In this document: positions 33,385 through 42,630 of the stretch, piece by piece
Layout of the letters: every line of letters begins with the position of its first letter
Position numbering within the stretch: position 1 is the first letter of the stretch
Source: JAWXBT01 sp964523015
Lineage (GTDB): Bacteria > Bdellovibrionota_C > UBA2361 > J135
Direction of reading: 5' to 3'
Assembly: GCA_964523015.1 (NCBI GenBank)
Contig: CAZFXN010000003.1
Location: 1 to 64,000 of the forward strand
Length of the DNA stretch: 64,000 nucleotides
Notes under the pieces: generated by a model
Databases searched by the model: none
What the model was told of the DNA's origin: nothing
What the model saw: only the letters and a program-made list of their open reading frames with translations
Translations under genes and position numbers: made by a program

Positions 33385-33408
33385 TGGTAAAGTATCCTCT
33401 AAGTTTGA

Positions 33409-36222
33409 TTAGATACTCTTTCCCCCATGTCCATCAAGCAACTCTTTAATCTCAAAAAAAAGTTTTCTCCTTCCTACTGGTTTGGTTAAATATTTACTCG
33501 CTCCAGCAGAGAATATCTGATCCTTTAAATTATCCTCAATGTTTCCACTGACTACTATAATTGGTATCCCAGTACCATACTGAGTACGGATCTCTCGAAC
33601 TAAATCTAATCCATTTTCTTGATCTAACTGCAAGTCGGTCACCACTAAAGATGGGGGCTCTCCTTTTTCAAGCAATAGCTCTCTAGCTTTTGCAAGATTA
33701 GTAGCACTGCCACATGTTAACCCCAAAGCTTCCGCCACACTACTATAAAACGTAACGATCTCTGCTTTGTCATCTACTAAAAGTACCCAACCTCCGCTCA
33801 TCACCTCTCTTTGCTCAACCTTAGCAACCTTAAAAGTAATTTTAACGATATTATGATTTTCCCCTAGTCCCTTTGAAAAATCGATCCTCGCTTGACTTAA
33901 GGCAAAGAAATTTTTAATTGATCTAAGAGAATCGGTATCTCTCCCCTGTATAAAATAATCATCTATTTTAGACTTTCGCTCAGAGGAATCTGTAATTTGG
34001 ACTACTACTAGGCCCTCCTCAGTCCAAGCTTTTAGCTTAATGACATCATCACAACCAAAATTACGTGTCGCCGCCTTAAGCAAAGTCCTAAGTGATGCTT
34101 CTAAAAATTCACGACTTACTACCAGTATCCCTAATGATGCCTCAAGGTTTAAATCAACACTTTGCTTAGCGCCGCTTCTTCTAATTTTAAACTCAACAAA
34201 TGCTGCGGCTTCCTCAAGAGCAGACACTATATTTACACGCTCAAGAGCTCCCGCCTTTTTCATCGAAGCAATTTCTCGCAACCATTTTACATCAGAAACA
34301 CTTGCCGATAAGCTTCTAAGTGCGCCATCTAGATAAGAGATCTGCCCATTAAACCTCTCCTTAATTTCTTTGTAATTATCACTTTTCTCTTTCTCTACGA
34401 CGATTCCTTCGAGTTGTTCAAGTACCGATCTACAATTATCTACCACAATGGATAAATCCTGAGCAGAATTGTTCACTAGATGAATGAGATGATTAAGATC
34501 CTCTTCCTTTGAATCAATCCCACCACCACCAGTAACAATGACTTGCGAAACTCTTTGATTAAGCTTTTGAGGGCTGCGGCGAATTCCAATATTCTGAAGT
34601 AGTCCTGATGCATATTCTTGAAACTCGCGGGCTCCTATTAGCTTTACGGTGTAGGACACTGGCAAAAAGACATAAAAGATCTCGCTTTTATCTTCTGATG
34701 GTAGAATAACCCTACAAAAGTATATACTGCTTGGAATCTCCCCAAACCAGTAGAATAGTGCTGGATCAAACTGTCGACCCATATGTTTTTTAAAAAGAAG
34801 TCCTACGGCATTATCTTGATCTCTGGCAAGGCTAACTAAACCTTGAACAAATAGTGGATCAATATCACGAGTGCCGATCTGGCCTCCTCCCAAAATTATA
34901 CTCTCAGATTTTCCATAGGTAACTAGTATTCGCTTGGCATCTCCGAGTAATCTCAAGCTCTCAGATAAGCTTTCGATCAAATTTTTGGGATCTAGAATCT
35001 CTCTCGTTGTTGTCAATAATCGAGGGAGTAAAACTGCACTGGAAAATCTTACATAATGTCGAGCATTCCTATACATAGTGTAAACTATTACAAATCCATC
35101 TAGCATAAACATAAATATAGGAGTACTGGATGCGATCACATGAATAGCTGCAAAAACAGAGAATAGGATAGTTATTGCTATATTAAATTCTTTAATCCAA
35201 GGAACAGTAGAGAGCCCTAACATGATCAACAACAATCCAGTTTCAGAAGTCGATAAATCGATCACCCCGTAAACAAAGGCATTCATCCACCAGATAAAAA
35301 AGCTACATCCAGCAAGAAGCCAGAGTGACTGAAGCTCATATAAATTATCCCTTCTCGAGCTTTGAAAAAATATTATTACCTGAATCAAAAGTATTATTAC
35401 CCAAGAGACATAGTAGGGTACGTCTCTACAATTTTCAGAAATTGCAAAAAAGAGAACGGCTGCGCCGACAATGATTGCAAGGGGAACAAACCGCCAACGA
35501 AATTCTTTATCCATACTCTCAGCAAGAAATGTTGCTGAAGAGGAGAGCTTGCTATAGGTCTGAGAACCTGATTTTTCTCTCTCATTAATGCTCTCTTCTG
35601 ATCTTGCTCCCTCAGCATCCTTTAATGATTCATCGAGATCAAAATTTCCCTGGGTATTCTGTTCATCGATCTTTTTTGCTGACAAAGCGATAAGCGTTGA
35701 TACGATTATCGATCCCGCACCTATCAACCAGGACTGATTTTCTGCAAAAACAATGTCATAAAGAAATAAAAGAACAGAGAAGATAATTACCGGAGCGATC
35801 ACGTAGATAATTGATCTGACTTTTAATCTCATCACAGAAAGCAATGAGATCGCTATTGCTGTCGGTACAAAAAAAGTAGCGACCAGCGGTAGCTTAAATC
35901 CGATCACACCGACAAATAAAATTATACTAATCCAAAAAAATTCAGCTCTAAGAATATTGAGGGTTAAGTATAAAGCTCGTTTTTGATAGAGCAGATTGAG
36001 CAAAAAAAGGGCAATAATTACTGATAATTTGATTGCCAAAGACTCAGTTGTTAATAATGGTGAGAAGATATCCTCCCAGGGCAGAATATTTGGACGGATA
36101 GCGGAAAAAACAATCAATGCCACAAAGGCAATAAATTGTGGAACGATTACATGACTGTAAAAGATCCGAATCTCCCCGATCGGAAGACTGATCCAAGTTG
36201 GTGATTTTTTAACCTCTAACAT
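33409..36222 (-). CDS. Polytopic membrane hybrid sensor with receiver domain
   Basis: A 937-residue protein. About twelve hydrophobic segments fill residues 20-390, with a charged linker near 195-240. A GAF-like region (about 400-560) follows, then a dimerisation helix with HLVNN (LIHLVNNSAQDLSIVVDNC) where histidine kinases carry the phospho-His. A weak ATPase-like domain (about 690-800) lacks clear N and G boxes. A canonical receiver ends the protein (VLLVDDKAEIV, phospho-Asp in VVTDLQLD, Lys in YLTKPV). It may be an inactive or remodelled kinase. It is followed by 32926-33384 and preceded by the REC-zinc-ribbon gene, all on one strand. Confidence 0.75.
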   Translation of the reverse strand: MLEVKKSPTWISLPIGEIRIFYSHVIVPQFIAFVALIVFSAIRPNILPWEDIFSPLLTTESLAIKLSVIIALFLLNLLYQKRALYLTLNILRAEFFWISIILFVGVIGFKLPLVATFFVPTAIAISLLSVMRLKVRSIIYVIAPVIIFSVLLFLYDIVFAENQSWLIGAGSIIVSTLIALSAKKIDEQNTQGNFDLDESLKDAEGARSEESINEREKSGSQTYSKLSSSATFLAESMDKEFRWRFVPLAIIVGAAVLFFAISENCRDVPYYVSWVIILLIQVIIFFQSSRRDNLYELQSLWLLAGCSFFIWWMNAFVYGVIDLSTSETGLLLIMLGLSTVPWIKEFNIAITILFSVFAAIHVIASSTPIFMFMLDGFVIVYTMYRNARHYVRFSSAVLLPRLLTTTREILDPKNLIESLSESLRLLGDAKRILVTYGKSESIILGGGQIGTRDIDPLFVQGLVSLARDQDNAVGLLFKKHMGRQFDPALFYWFGEIPSSIYFCRVILPSEDKSEIFYVFLPVSYTVKLIGAREFQEYASGLLQNIGIRRSPQKLNQRVSQVIVTGGGGIDSKEEDLNHLIHLVNNSAQDLSIVVDNCRSVLEQLEGIVVEKEKSDNYKEIKERFNGQISYLDGALRSLSASVSDVKWLREIASMKKAGALERVNIVSALEEAAAFVEFKIRRSGAKQSVDLNLEASLGILVVSREFLEASLRTLLKAATRNFGCDDVIKLKAWTEEGLVVVQITDSSERKSKIDDYFIQGRDTDSLRSIKNFFALSQARIDFSKGLGENHNIVKITFKVAKVEQREVMSGGWVLLVDDKAEIVTFYSSVAEALGLTCGSATNLAKARELLLEKGEPPSLVVTDLQLDQENGLDLVREIRTQYGTGIPIIVVSGNIEDNLKDQIFSAGASKYLTKPVGRRKLFFEIKELLDGHGGKSI

Positions 36223-36260
36223 GAACCTAGTTAAAACCTTATTGCCTATTAATAAATTCT

Positions 36261-36860
36261 CTAAGAAACTTCAGGATCCAGCTCCTGTGAACACTTAGCG
36301 CATTTAACCTTTCCAATAACCTCAGGTGGTAATTGTGGAACACCATGAAAAGTTACAATGTATATTACATTACCGCATGATTTACATGGTGGCAGAGTCC
36401 CATCCATATTCTGAAATAACTTTCGACTACTTGAATCAACATAATTGAGTAAAAATTCCTCAAGAGGGATTCCATCAACAGAATTGCCTAGGGAGGCACC
36501 AATAATCTCTTTAATACGAGCAAGAAACTTATCATTTTGGGCTTGCGGAGAGCCTTTGACAATATAGTCTGCCGCTCCTTCAGTAATAAATCTTTGCTTA
36601 AGATGGACCGAGGGGTTCCCGGTAAAGATTACAATATAGGACACCTTGCCTAATCTTCTTAGATCATGAAACAAGTGAGATCCAGATTTGTCACCTAATC
36701 CAATATCTAAAATGGCCAGTCGAAATTGAGAAGCTAGAATCGCTTGCTCTGCCTGTCCCACGCTTTCACAAGACTCAACTGAATAACCACTATCAGAAAA
36801 AAGTTTTGTTAACCGTTCTCGTTCACCAATCTGATCTTCTACAACTAAAATATCTTTCAC
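36261..36860 (-). CDS. Response regulator receiver fused to a C-terminal zinc ribbon
   Basis: A 199-residue protein. Residues 1-120 are a receiver domain (ILVVEDQIGERERL; phospho-Asp in LAILDIGLGDKSG; Thr in VIFTGN; Lys in YIVKGS). The C-terminal 50 residues hold CKSC and CAKC about 35 residues apart, a zinc-ribbon pattern, with no recognised DNA-binding helix-turn-helix. The start is GTG with GGGGG seven bases upstream. It lies 38 bases upstream of the membrane hybrid sensor and probably works with it. The fusion of a receiver to a zinc ribbon is uncommon. Confidence 0.8.
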   Translation of the reverse strand: MKDILVVEDQIGERERLTKLFSDSGYSVESCESVGQAEQAILASQFRLAILDIGLGDKSGSHLFHDLRRLGKVSYIVIFTGNPSVHLKQRFITEGAADYIVKGSPQAQNDKFLARIKEIIGASLGNSVDGIPLEEFLLNYVDSSSRKLFQNMDGTLPPCKSCGNVIYIVTFHGVPQLPPEVIGKVKCAKCSQELDPEVS

Positions 36861-37114
36861 TAATTACCCCCAAGGTAAATCATTTAACGGATCTATATTT
36901 AGCCATAGCAGGCTTATGGTATCCTTATTGTAAAATCGTACTTAATTGACCGTTATCCTAAGATAAAGTCGGCATAAAAAAAGCTGCCATTAACACTCAA
37001 TTTCATGCATCAAATCTTTAAGGCTTGGTGTTTAATTTTTATAACAATGTTACTCCCTAGAGAGTCTCTGTTTGCTCTCTAAAACCTATTTAGTGACTGT
37101 TATGTAAGGATAAT
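36861..37114. promoter_or_regulatory. Divergent control region between two regulator genes
   Basis: A 254-base gap with no ORF between the minus-strand receiver gene and the plus-strand receiver-AAA gene. It holds an inverted repeat with arms TAGAGAG (37058-37064) and CTCTCTA (37075-37081) just upstream of the plus-strand gene, whose ATG has AAGGA at a good distance. No clear sigma-54 -24/-12 pair was seen. Confidence 0.4.
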
Positions 37115-38422
37115 ATGGCATCTGAGGATGTCTGCATACTTCTTAATGAGAGAGAGTCAGCAAAAGCAAAAGCTGCCGAGTCGCTACTCCTGAAATTTAA
37201 GGAGCATAATATAACAGCGTCTCGAATTACAGCAGATGCTAAGATTGAAAAAACTCTAAAACAGAGGTCTCCAAAGATAGTCATCTTAGACTACGTTATC
37301 GGAGACTTTACTACCGGTCTCGACCTCCTTAGCAGCTTTGCAGATCTAGATGATCGACCAGAATTTATATTTCTAACTGATGAGCCTAGTGTACCTGTAG
37401 CAGTGGATGCTCTACGACTTGGGGCAAAAAATTATATTGAGCTACATAATCCTGAAGCCACTAATATTATCCTTGAGGAAACAAAAGCAATCTTAAAACA
37501 GAGAACTCCCCGACTTCGTGCAGCTCCAGTAAAAGAGCGATTAAAATTTAAAAATTTTATAGCTCAATCCAAAAGCACAATAAGCTTAATTAATCAGGCC
37601 CGAGCTCATTTACTTAGCAAATCTCCTCTTACGATCATATTGGGACCAAAAGGTGCTGGAAGATCTGCTTTAGCTGAAGCTATGCAGCTTGAGCGAAATT
37701 CGACTGCATTTTGCCGATCCTTAAACTGGGACTTATATCATCGAGACATAAATGAACTGACTGGTATAAAGACAGTAGATAATAAATCCCTAAAGCTTGG
37801 ATTAAATCTCTCCTTGATATTAGATCATGTTTCCTCAGGATACACTAATTTACTTGAATTTATTGAAGGTAATCTCAAAGACTATTGGTCTTCAAGAGAC
37901 CTAACCGCAAATGATTCCTTTCTTACAATCTGCACTGAGGATGAAGGCTGTGCAAAGGCTTGGCACAATATATTTGAAGTTCCTATTCTTACTATGCCAT
38001 CACTTAGTGAGAGGAAAGAGGATCTACCAGCCCTAGCCAGACATTTTCAATCTGAGGCAAGTTCACTTTCCGGCTCAAAAATGACAGCACTAAATAATGA
38101 CATACTAGGAAAACTTTCTGATTTTAATTGGATCGGTAATGTAAAGCAGTTACGAGCGGTAACTATTGATGCTTGTCTCATCTCTCATACTTCTGAACAG
38201 GAGATAGAGGATATGGTGCGTGAAAGTTATGAAAGGTCACTAGAATATTTCAAAGAGCCAACTTCAAATTCACTAGAGCCGTACACTATTGCTTCTATGA
38301 TTGAGCATTGTGACGGAGATATCAGGGTAGCTGCCGCATCCCTTGGAATTTCAATTACTCAGGTTAAATCGATCCTAAAGCTACCTTCATCAGTTGATTC
38401 ATCACAACCAAGGAGCAGTTAA
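37115..38422 (+). CDS. NtrC-like protein with degenerate AAA+ domain
   Basis: A 435-residue protein built like an enhancer-binding regulator. A receiver domain covers 1-125 (phospho-Asp in KIVILDYVIGD), an AAA+ domain about 140-370, and a Fis-type helix-turn-helix the end (CDGDIRVAAASLGISITQVKSIL). The AAA+ part is damaged: the P-loop reads GPKGAGRS with Arg in place of the essential Lys, Walker B reads LILDHV, and the GAFTGA loop that contacts sigma-54 is missing. It cannot be a normal sigma-54 activator. Its stop overlaps the ATG of the next, better-preserved paralogue, so they may form a mixed ring. Confidence 0.75.
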   Translation: MASEDVCILLNERESAKAKAAESLLLKFKEHNITASRITADAKIEKTLKQRSPKIVILDYVIGDFTTGLDLLSSFADLDDRPEFIFLTDEPSVPVAVDALRLGAKNYIELHNPEATNIILEETKAILKQRTPRLRAAPVKERLKFKNFIAQSKSTISLINQARAHLLSKSPLTIILGPKGAGRSALAEAMQLERNSTAFCRSLNWDLYHRDINELTGIKTVDNKSLKLGLNLSLILDHVSSGYTNLLEFIEGNLKDYWSSRDLTANDSFLTICTEDEGCAKAWHNIFEVPILTMPSLSERKEDLPALARHFQSEASSLSGSKMTALNNDILGKLSDFNWIGNVKQLRAVTIDACLISHTSEQEIEDMVRESYERSLEYFKEPTSNSLEPYTIASMIEHCDGDIRVAAASLGISITQVKSILKLPSSVDSSQPRSS

Positions 38423-39966
38423 TGAATCAATACGCTCAAAAAAAACGAAATGTGACAGCCGGAATTATCGGTGGAATTGATTTTCAACGTCGCTTTCATT
38501 CATCACTTTCTAGCCATAGCTCTGTGGTCAGCTCTTTTGCTTGCTCCCCAATTGAAGCCTGGGGAGAAACATTAGGTCACAAACCTAACTGCTTAATCAT
38601 TGAGGTTGGAATTAACTATTCTCAAAGAGATCATATCTGGCTTAGAGACTTTTTAAATCAAGTCAGAGATCGTTTCGACAAAGATGTTTATATTATCTTA
38701 ACATTACTTGCTCCAGAAAAACTTTTTTATGCCGGGGATCTGTTATTTACCTCTGAAAATTCACTTGAGGCTTCCGGTTATATCGATACATTTCTGGCTC
38801 AAGCTCCAGCTGGTTTCACTAACGTTCCTAGCCTTGAAACTCAAATTGTCCAAGCCATCTCTTTATTAAGCCACGAATTTGAACGGCGAGAAGGTGGGTT
38901 ACCACCAACTCCGGCGCTTGCTGCAGATGGTTGGGTGCATTCTTTAGCTGACCCACAAAGCCGAGAACTCTGGATGCTCTGGTTACCAAAGTATGCTTCT
39001 TATACAAATGAAAACCCGATTATTACCGGCCCAACTGGTGCAGGAAAAACACGACTTGCTCAAGCATTGCATATTCTATCAGGACGTACCGGGCCATTTA
39101 TCAGTATTACACCAAGAGACTTTTCCTCATCTGAACTAATTCAAGCTGAGTTATTTGGGGCTGTAGCTGGCGCCTATACCGGTGCCGTCGATAAGTGGGG
39201 GCTCGTTAAAAGCGCAGAAAATGGAACTCTTTTTATAGATGAATTACAAAGTATCGATAAAGATCTTCAAGGTAAGCTAATTACCTTTATTGAAAACAAA
39301 AGTTACCGCCGAGTCGGTAGCGCAGATACGGTCGAAGCAAACGTACGATTTGTATTCGCAACTAATCGAGCAATTCCGGAGTTAGTAAGTAACGAGACTT
39401 TGCGAGATGACTTCGCCTATAGACTAGAACGGGTACAATTAAACTTACCAGCCCTATCGCAACGTCGGCTTGATATTGCGGCAGGGTTAGCTTTTGCCTT
39501 AGCAAAGATCCGACGTCAGCGTCCCCAAACTAATCCGGTTATTGGAGTCTCGAGTCAAGCTTATAGACTTCTTTTTGGATACAGTTGGCCAGGAAATTTA
39601 AGGCAGCTAGAGAACATCGTGGCAAAACTATGTGAACGCTCTGAGATCTCTGGACTCTCTTTAATCTCTGATGAGGTTGTGCATAGTGTATTTGATTCAA
39701 AACTAGATATGGTTCCAGCAAATCCAGCAGAGCTGGTAGCTACGGCTGCTCAAAGATTAACGAAATCAGCCATTAGTGCAGGGATAGAAAATCTTGAGGA
39801 TGGAGTAATCGCACTTAAAAATGAAGCCAGGGCCGTTGCTCTAGAACTCGCTAATGGAGATTCCGCAAAAGCTGCAGAGCTTTTAGGTGAGAATTCTAAT
39901 GTGCTAGATATATTTCTAAGTGCTAGAGTAGCAAAAGAGATGATATCCTCTCTAAGTGAGTCTTAG
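38422..39966 (+). CDS. Sigma-54 enhancer-binding-protein relative with GAYTGA loop
   Basis: A 514-residue protein. The N-terminal 150 residues resemble a receiver without clear phosphorylation residues. The AAA+ domain is complete: Walker A GPTGAGKTRLAQALH, loop 1 FGAVAGAYTGAVDKWG (usually FGHEKGAFTGA), Walker B GTLFIDELQSI, an arginine region DDFAYRLERVQLNLP, and SWPGNLRQLENIV. The C-terminal helix-turn-helix is weak (NGDSAKAAELLGENSNVLDIFL). Tyr for Phe in the loop is tolerated in some activators. The TAATG junction with the preceding degenerate paralogue implies coupled translation. Sigma-54 itself is not in the window. Confidence 0.8.
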   Translation: MNQYAQKKRNVTAGIIGGIDFQRRFHSSLSSHSSVVSSFACSPIEAWGETLGHKPNCLIIEVGINYSQRDHIWLRDFLNQVRDRFDKDVYIILTLLAPEKLFYAGDLLFTSENSLEASGYIDTFLAQAPAGFTNVPSLETQIVQAISLLSHEFERREGGLPPTPALAADGWVHSLADPQSRELWMLWLPKYASYTNENPIITGPTGAGKTRLAQALHILSGRTGPFISITPRDFSSSELIQAELFGAVAGAYTGAVDKWGLVKSAENGTLFIDELQSIDKDLQGKLITFIENKSYRRVGSADTVEANVRFVFATNRAIPELVSNETLRDDFAYRLERVQLNLPALSQRRLDIAAGLAFALAKIRRQRPQTNPVIGVSSQAYRLLFGYSWPGNLRQLENIVAKLCERSEISGLSLISDEVVHSVFDSKLDMVPANPAELVATAAQRLTKSAISAGIENLEDGVIALKNEARAVALELANGDSAKAAELLGENSNVLDIFLSARVAKEMISSLSES

Positions 39967-39999
39967 CCAAATTTTTGAGTGGAAATTTAAAACAGTAAA

Positions 40000-40290
40000 A
40001 TGAAACCGGTAACCCTAAAAGAATTTCGTTCAGTGTCTCTTATCTCTGAAGAAGCCCTAGTTTGGCTTTTAGAGAGAAATGCTCTGCCGATTTCCATGGA
40101 TGCTGAAAAAGGGATAATGGTCGACATGGCAGCTGTAGAGACTGAGAAATTAATTCAGGCGTTAGTTAGAGAGCGAAAATCTGAAGATGCTGCTAATTTT
40201 AATCTAATGACTGAACAAGCTGGAAAGATTATTCGCGATAATTTTGATACGATTATAGAAGCAGCAATTACTCGATTAAACCAAAAATAA
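40000..40290 (+). CDS. Unknown 96-residue helical protein
   Basis: Not recognised. The protein is small, acidic and helical, starting with a segment LKEFRSVSLISEEALVWLLERNALP that recalls the turn of helix-turn-helix or Ffh-like domains, and ending in a long helix NFDTIIEAAITRLNQK. It lies 33 bases after the enhancer-binding gene and 13 bases before the PduO-type gene, all plus strand, so it could be part of either unit. Confidence 0.55.
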   Translation: MKPVTLKEFRSVSLISEEALVWLLERNALPISMDAEKGIMVDMAAVETEKLIQALVRERKSEDAANFNLMTEQAGKIIRDNFDTIIEAAITRLNQK

Positions 40291-40303
40291 TTTAGGAAGA
40301 TCA

Positions 40304-40897
40304 ATGGTTCGTATTAACAAAATCTATACAAAAACTGGAGATGATGGCACTACTGCATTAGTAGACGGTTCCCGTGTAAGCAAATCCGATCCTAGAGTTT
40401 GCGCATACGGAGATGTTGATGAATTAAATTCTCTTTTGGGTATCATAAGAACATTTTCAGACATTGAGTGTGCTGAAAAAAAAGAGGCCTCTATCCTTTC
40501 AATGCGTCTAGCTATAATCCAAAACGATCTATTTGATATCGGCGGAAATCTGGCTACTCCAAAAGGATTTGATAAATACCCTGTTTTTAGGGTTACTGAT
40601 GCCACAATCCAAAAACTTGAATCCTGGATTGATGAAGCTACTGCAGTACTACCACCTCTAACCTCTTTTGTTTTACCAGGCGGGACTAAGATAAATGCGT
40701 TTCTCCATCTTGCTCGTACAGTTTGCCGCAGGACAGAGAGAATCCTAATCCCTTTGATGGATAAAGGTGAGGTAGATAAAGAGATTATTATTTACTTTAA
40801 TAGATTAAGTGATCTTTTATTTGCGCTCTGTCGTATAGAATCTCAACAGAAAGGAGATAAAGAATATCTTTGGAAACCTTCAAAGGTTACTGACTAG
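40304..40897 (+). CDS. pduO: PduO-type cob(I)alamin adenosyltransferase
   Basis: A 197-residue enzyme that transfers the adenosyl group of ATP to cob(I)alamin, giving adenosylcobalamin. The ATP-binding N-terminus YTKTGDDGTTALVDGSRVSKSDPRV is typical. YGDVDELNSLLG, FVLPGGTKINAFLHLARTVCRRTER and YFNRLSDLLFALCR are the other family signatures. AGGA precedes the ATG. The product is the cofactor of methylmalonyl-CoA mutase, encoded at 52153-54324 in this window, so the two genes support the same pathway despite being 12 kb apart. Confidence 0.93.
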   Translation: MVRINKIYTKTGDDGTTALVDGSRVSKSDPRVCAYGDVDELNSLLGIIRTFSDIECAEKKEASILSMRLAIIQNDLFDIGGNLATPKGFDKYPVFRVTDATIQKLESWIDEATAVLPPLTSFVLPGGTKINAFLHLARTVCRRTERILIPLMDKGEVDKEIIIYFNRLSDLLFALCRIESQQKGDKEYLWKPSKVTD

Positions 40898-40905
40898 GAA
40901 AGTGA

Positions 40906-41379
40906 CTACTTAGAAACCTCAGCCCTCACCTCAGCCCTCACACCAGCACCGTGGTCAAATACGAGTGAGCCTCCTAGCCAACCGGTGTAAGAAACTAGAG
41001 CTGCCGAGGCGATTAAAAGCAATAAGAAGATCCATTTAAAAAGTTTTTTATTATATTTTGCAGCATCACTGATAAATTTAGTAGCTACACACGGGGTAAG
41101 AGTAAACAAAGATACCCTAGCCCAAAAAAAATGATCTCCGACTGCTGAATCAGGCACTATAAAAGATTTATTCATAAACTCACTTGCTTCATGACCAGAG
41201 AAATAGGCAACCGTAGCGAATAGCAGGGCAGCTAATAGAGTTACCCGAGAAAACACTGAAACTTGATTAGAGTTCGGCACGATCACTACCCATATCTCAC
41301 AGGTGATCGCTACAAAAATCAAAACAAGTGGAAACGCAACGAGTGGTGGATGCAATGACGCAAATATTTCTGCTACCAT
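40906..41379 (-). CDS. DUF2231-type membrane protein
   Basis: A 157-residue protein with four TM helices. The family marks are SLHPPLVAFPL near the N-terminus and SYTGWLGGSLVFDHGAGV near the end, as in DUF2231 proteins; a His in each may bind haem or metal, but the function is unknown. It ends with a short repeat VRAEVRAEV, from the tandem GAGGGCTGAGGT-type bases. The ATG overlaps the stop of the SpoIIE-type phosphatase gene (TAATG). It converges on the PduO gene with an eight-base gap. Confidence 0.8.
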   Translation of the reverse strand: MVAEIFASLHPPLVAFPLVLIFVAITCEIWVVIVPNSNQVSVFSRVTLLAALLFATVAYFSGHEASEFMNKSFIVPDSAVGDHFFWARVSLFTLTPCVATKFISDAAKYNKKLFKWIFLLLLIASAALVSYTGWLGGSLVFDHGAGVRAEVRAEVSK

Positions 41380-42536
41380 TACTTAGTCCGCTTAAGCACG
41401 ATAACTGTTACGTCATCTTTTAATATTCGACCTTCTGTAAACTCTAAGAATGAATTTATTAAAGCAGTCATGATACTCTTAGCACTATCCTCTGGGGATG
41501 TGGCTAATAAAACTTCAGAAACACGCTTATGTCCGTATTGATCTAGGGTTCGACTCTGTCCCTCAGATATCCCATCAGTTATTAGAACAAAAAGATCATC
41601 CTTTTGAAGCTGGCACTTCTCCATCGCATAGTCCCCTTCTTCAAAGAATCCGATTGCTAAACCACCAGCCATTAGCTCTGTAACCTTTCCTTCTGAACGA
41701 GACAAAACAAATCCAGGAGGATGACCTGCTCGACAAAAAACTACCTCGCCACTTGCTGGATAATAAAGTCCAGCACCCATCGTTACAAATCGCCCCTGTG
41801 GAATCTGTGGGGTCATTAACCGATTCATTCCATCTAAAAGCTCATTTGGGAGCGATTTATTTGTGGCAACCATGGCCATCTTAGTCATCGCACCAATAAA
41901 AGCTGCTGGTAATCCGTGTCCTGTTACATCGGCAATCATAAGGCGAATATTGCCACCATCAATCTCTTGAGTATAAAACCAGTCCCCGCCAAGCTCTTCA
42001 AGTGGAATATAGCAGGTCTCAATTTCAAATAGATCGCTCTTTGGAAGATCTTTAGGCAACAGGCTGGCTTGAATACTTTTTGCATCTTCAAGCTCACGAG
42101 TATGCTTCTCTGTAAGATCTCTTAGATGAGCATTTACTTCTGCTAAACTTGGATTATTATCCCTATCTGCCCCTGCCATCTTTCTTAATCTCAGCAGAGT
42201 TGCCACTTTACTGACAACAATTCCTAAACCAGCATTAGGAGCAAGGATTTCTATATTTTCAAAGGGAAGCTCCTTTAATTCATCAAGCAGGTGCTCCTCA
42301 TTAGAAAAGAAAAGCACAGGAAGTTTCCGAGTCGAAATCCCCTCACGAAGCTTTTTAAGAATCAAGATTGGATCTTCACATCCATCTGCAGCTAGAAACA
42401 ATAAATCAATAAAATTCCTCTCAATATATGGAATAATATCTAGATCTCCAGAGCCAGGATGAACCTCATACCCCATCTTACGTAGAGCCCCATCTATTTT
42501 CTGATCAATATTTCCAAATAATAGTATTGAATCCAT
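41379..42536 (-). CDS. Receiver-like domain fused to SpoIIE/RsbU-type PP2C phosphatase
   Basis: A 385-residue protein. Residues 1-115 look like a receiver (IDLLFLAADG in place of the phospho-Asp strand), then a coiled coil with the signature EDAKSIQASLLPKDLP, and a SpoIIE-type phosphatase domain: ELGGDWFYTQ, IADVTGHGLPAAFIGAM, FCRAGHPPGFVL, LVLITDGISEGQ, KDDVTVIVLK. Such proteins usually dephosphorylate anti-sigma-factor antagonists in partner-switching pathways. No RsbV or RsbW homologue is next to it. The phosphatase motifs are intact, while the receiver is partly degenerate. Confidence 0.85.
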   Translation of the reverse strand: MDSILLFGNIDQKIDGALRKMGYEVHPGSGDLDIIPYIERNFIDLLFLAADGCEDPILILKKLREGISTRKLPVLFFSNEEHLLDELKELPFENIEILAPNAGLGIVVSKVATLLRLRKMAGADRDNNPSLAEVNAHLRDLTEKHTRELEDAKSIQASLLPKDLPKSDLFEIETCYIPLEELGGDWFYTQEIDGGNIRLMIADVTGHGLPAAFIGAMTKMAMVATNKSLPNELLDGMNRLMTPQIPQGRFVTMGAGLYYPASGEVVFCRAGHPPGFVLSRSEGKVTELMAGGLAIGFFEEGDYAMEKCQLQKDDLFVLITDGISEGQSRTLDQYGHKRVSEVLLATSPEDSAKSIMTALINSFLEFTEGRILKDDVTVIVLKRTK

Positions 42537-42630
42537 ATCTTAATTTCTAAAAACATTATCTATGTGTAGCATCTGGCCATATGGCGACACTATCGCTACA
42601 ATAAGTGCTTAACTCCGGAATCTCTCCATA

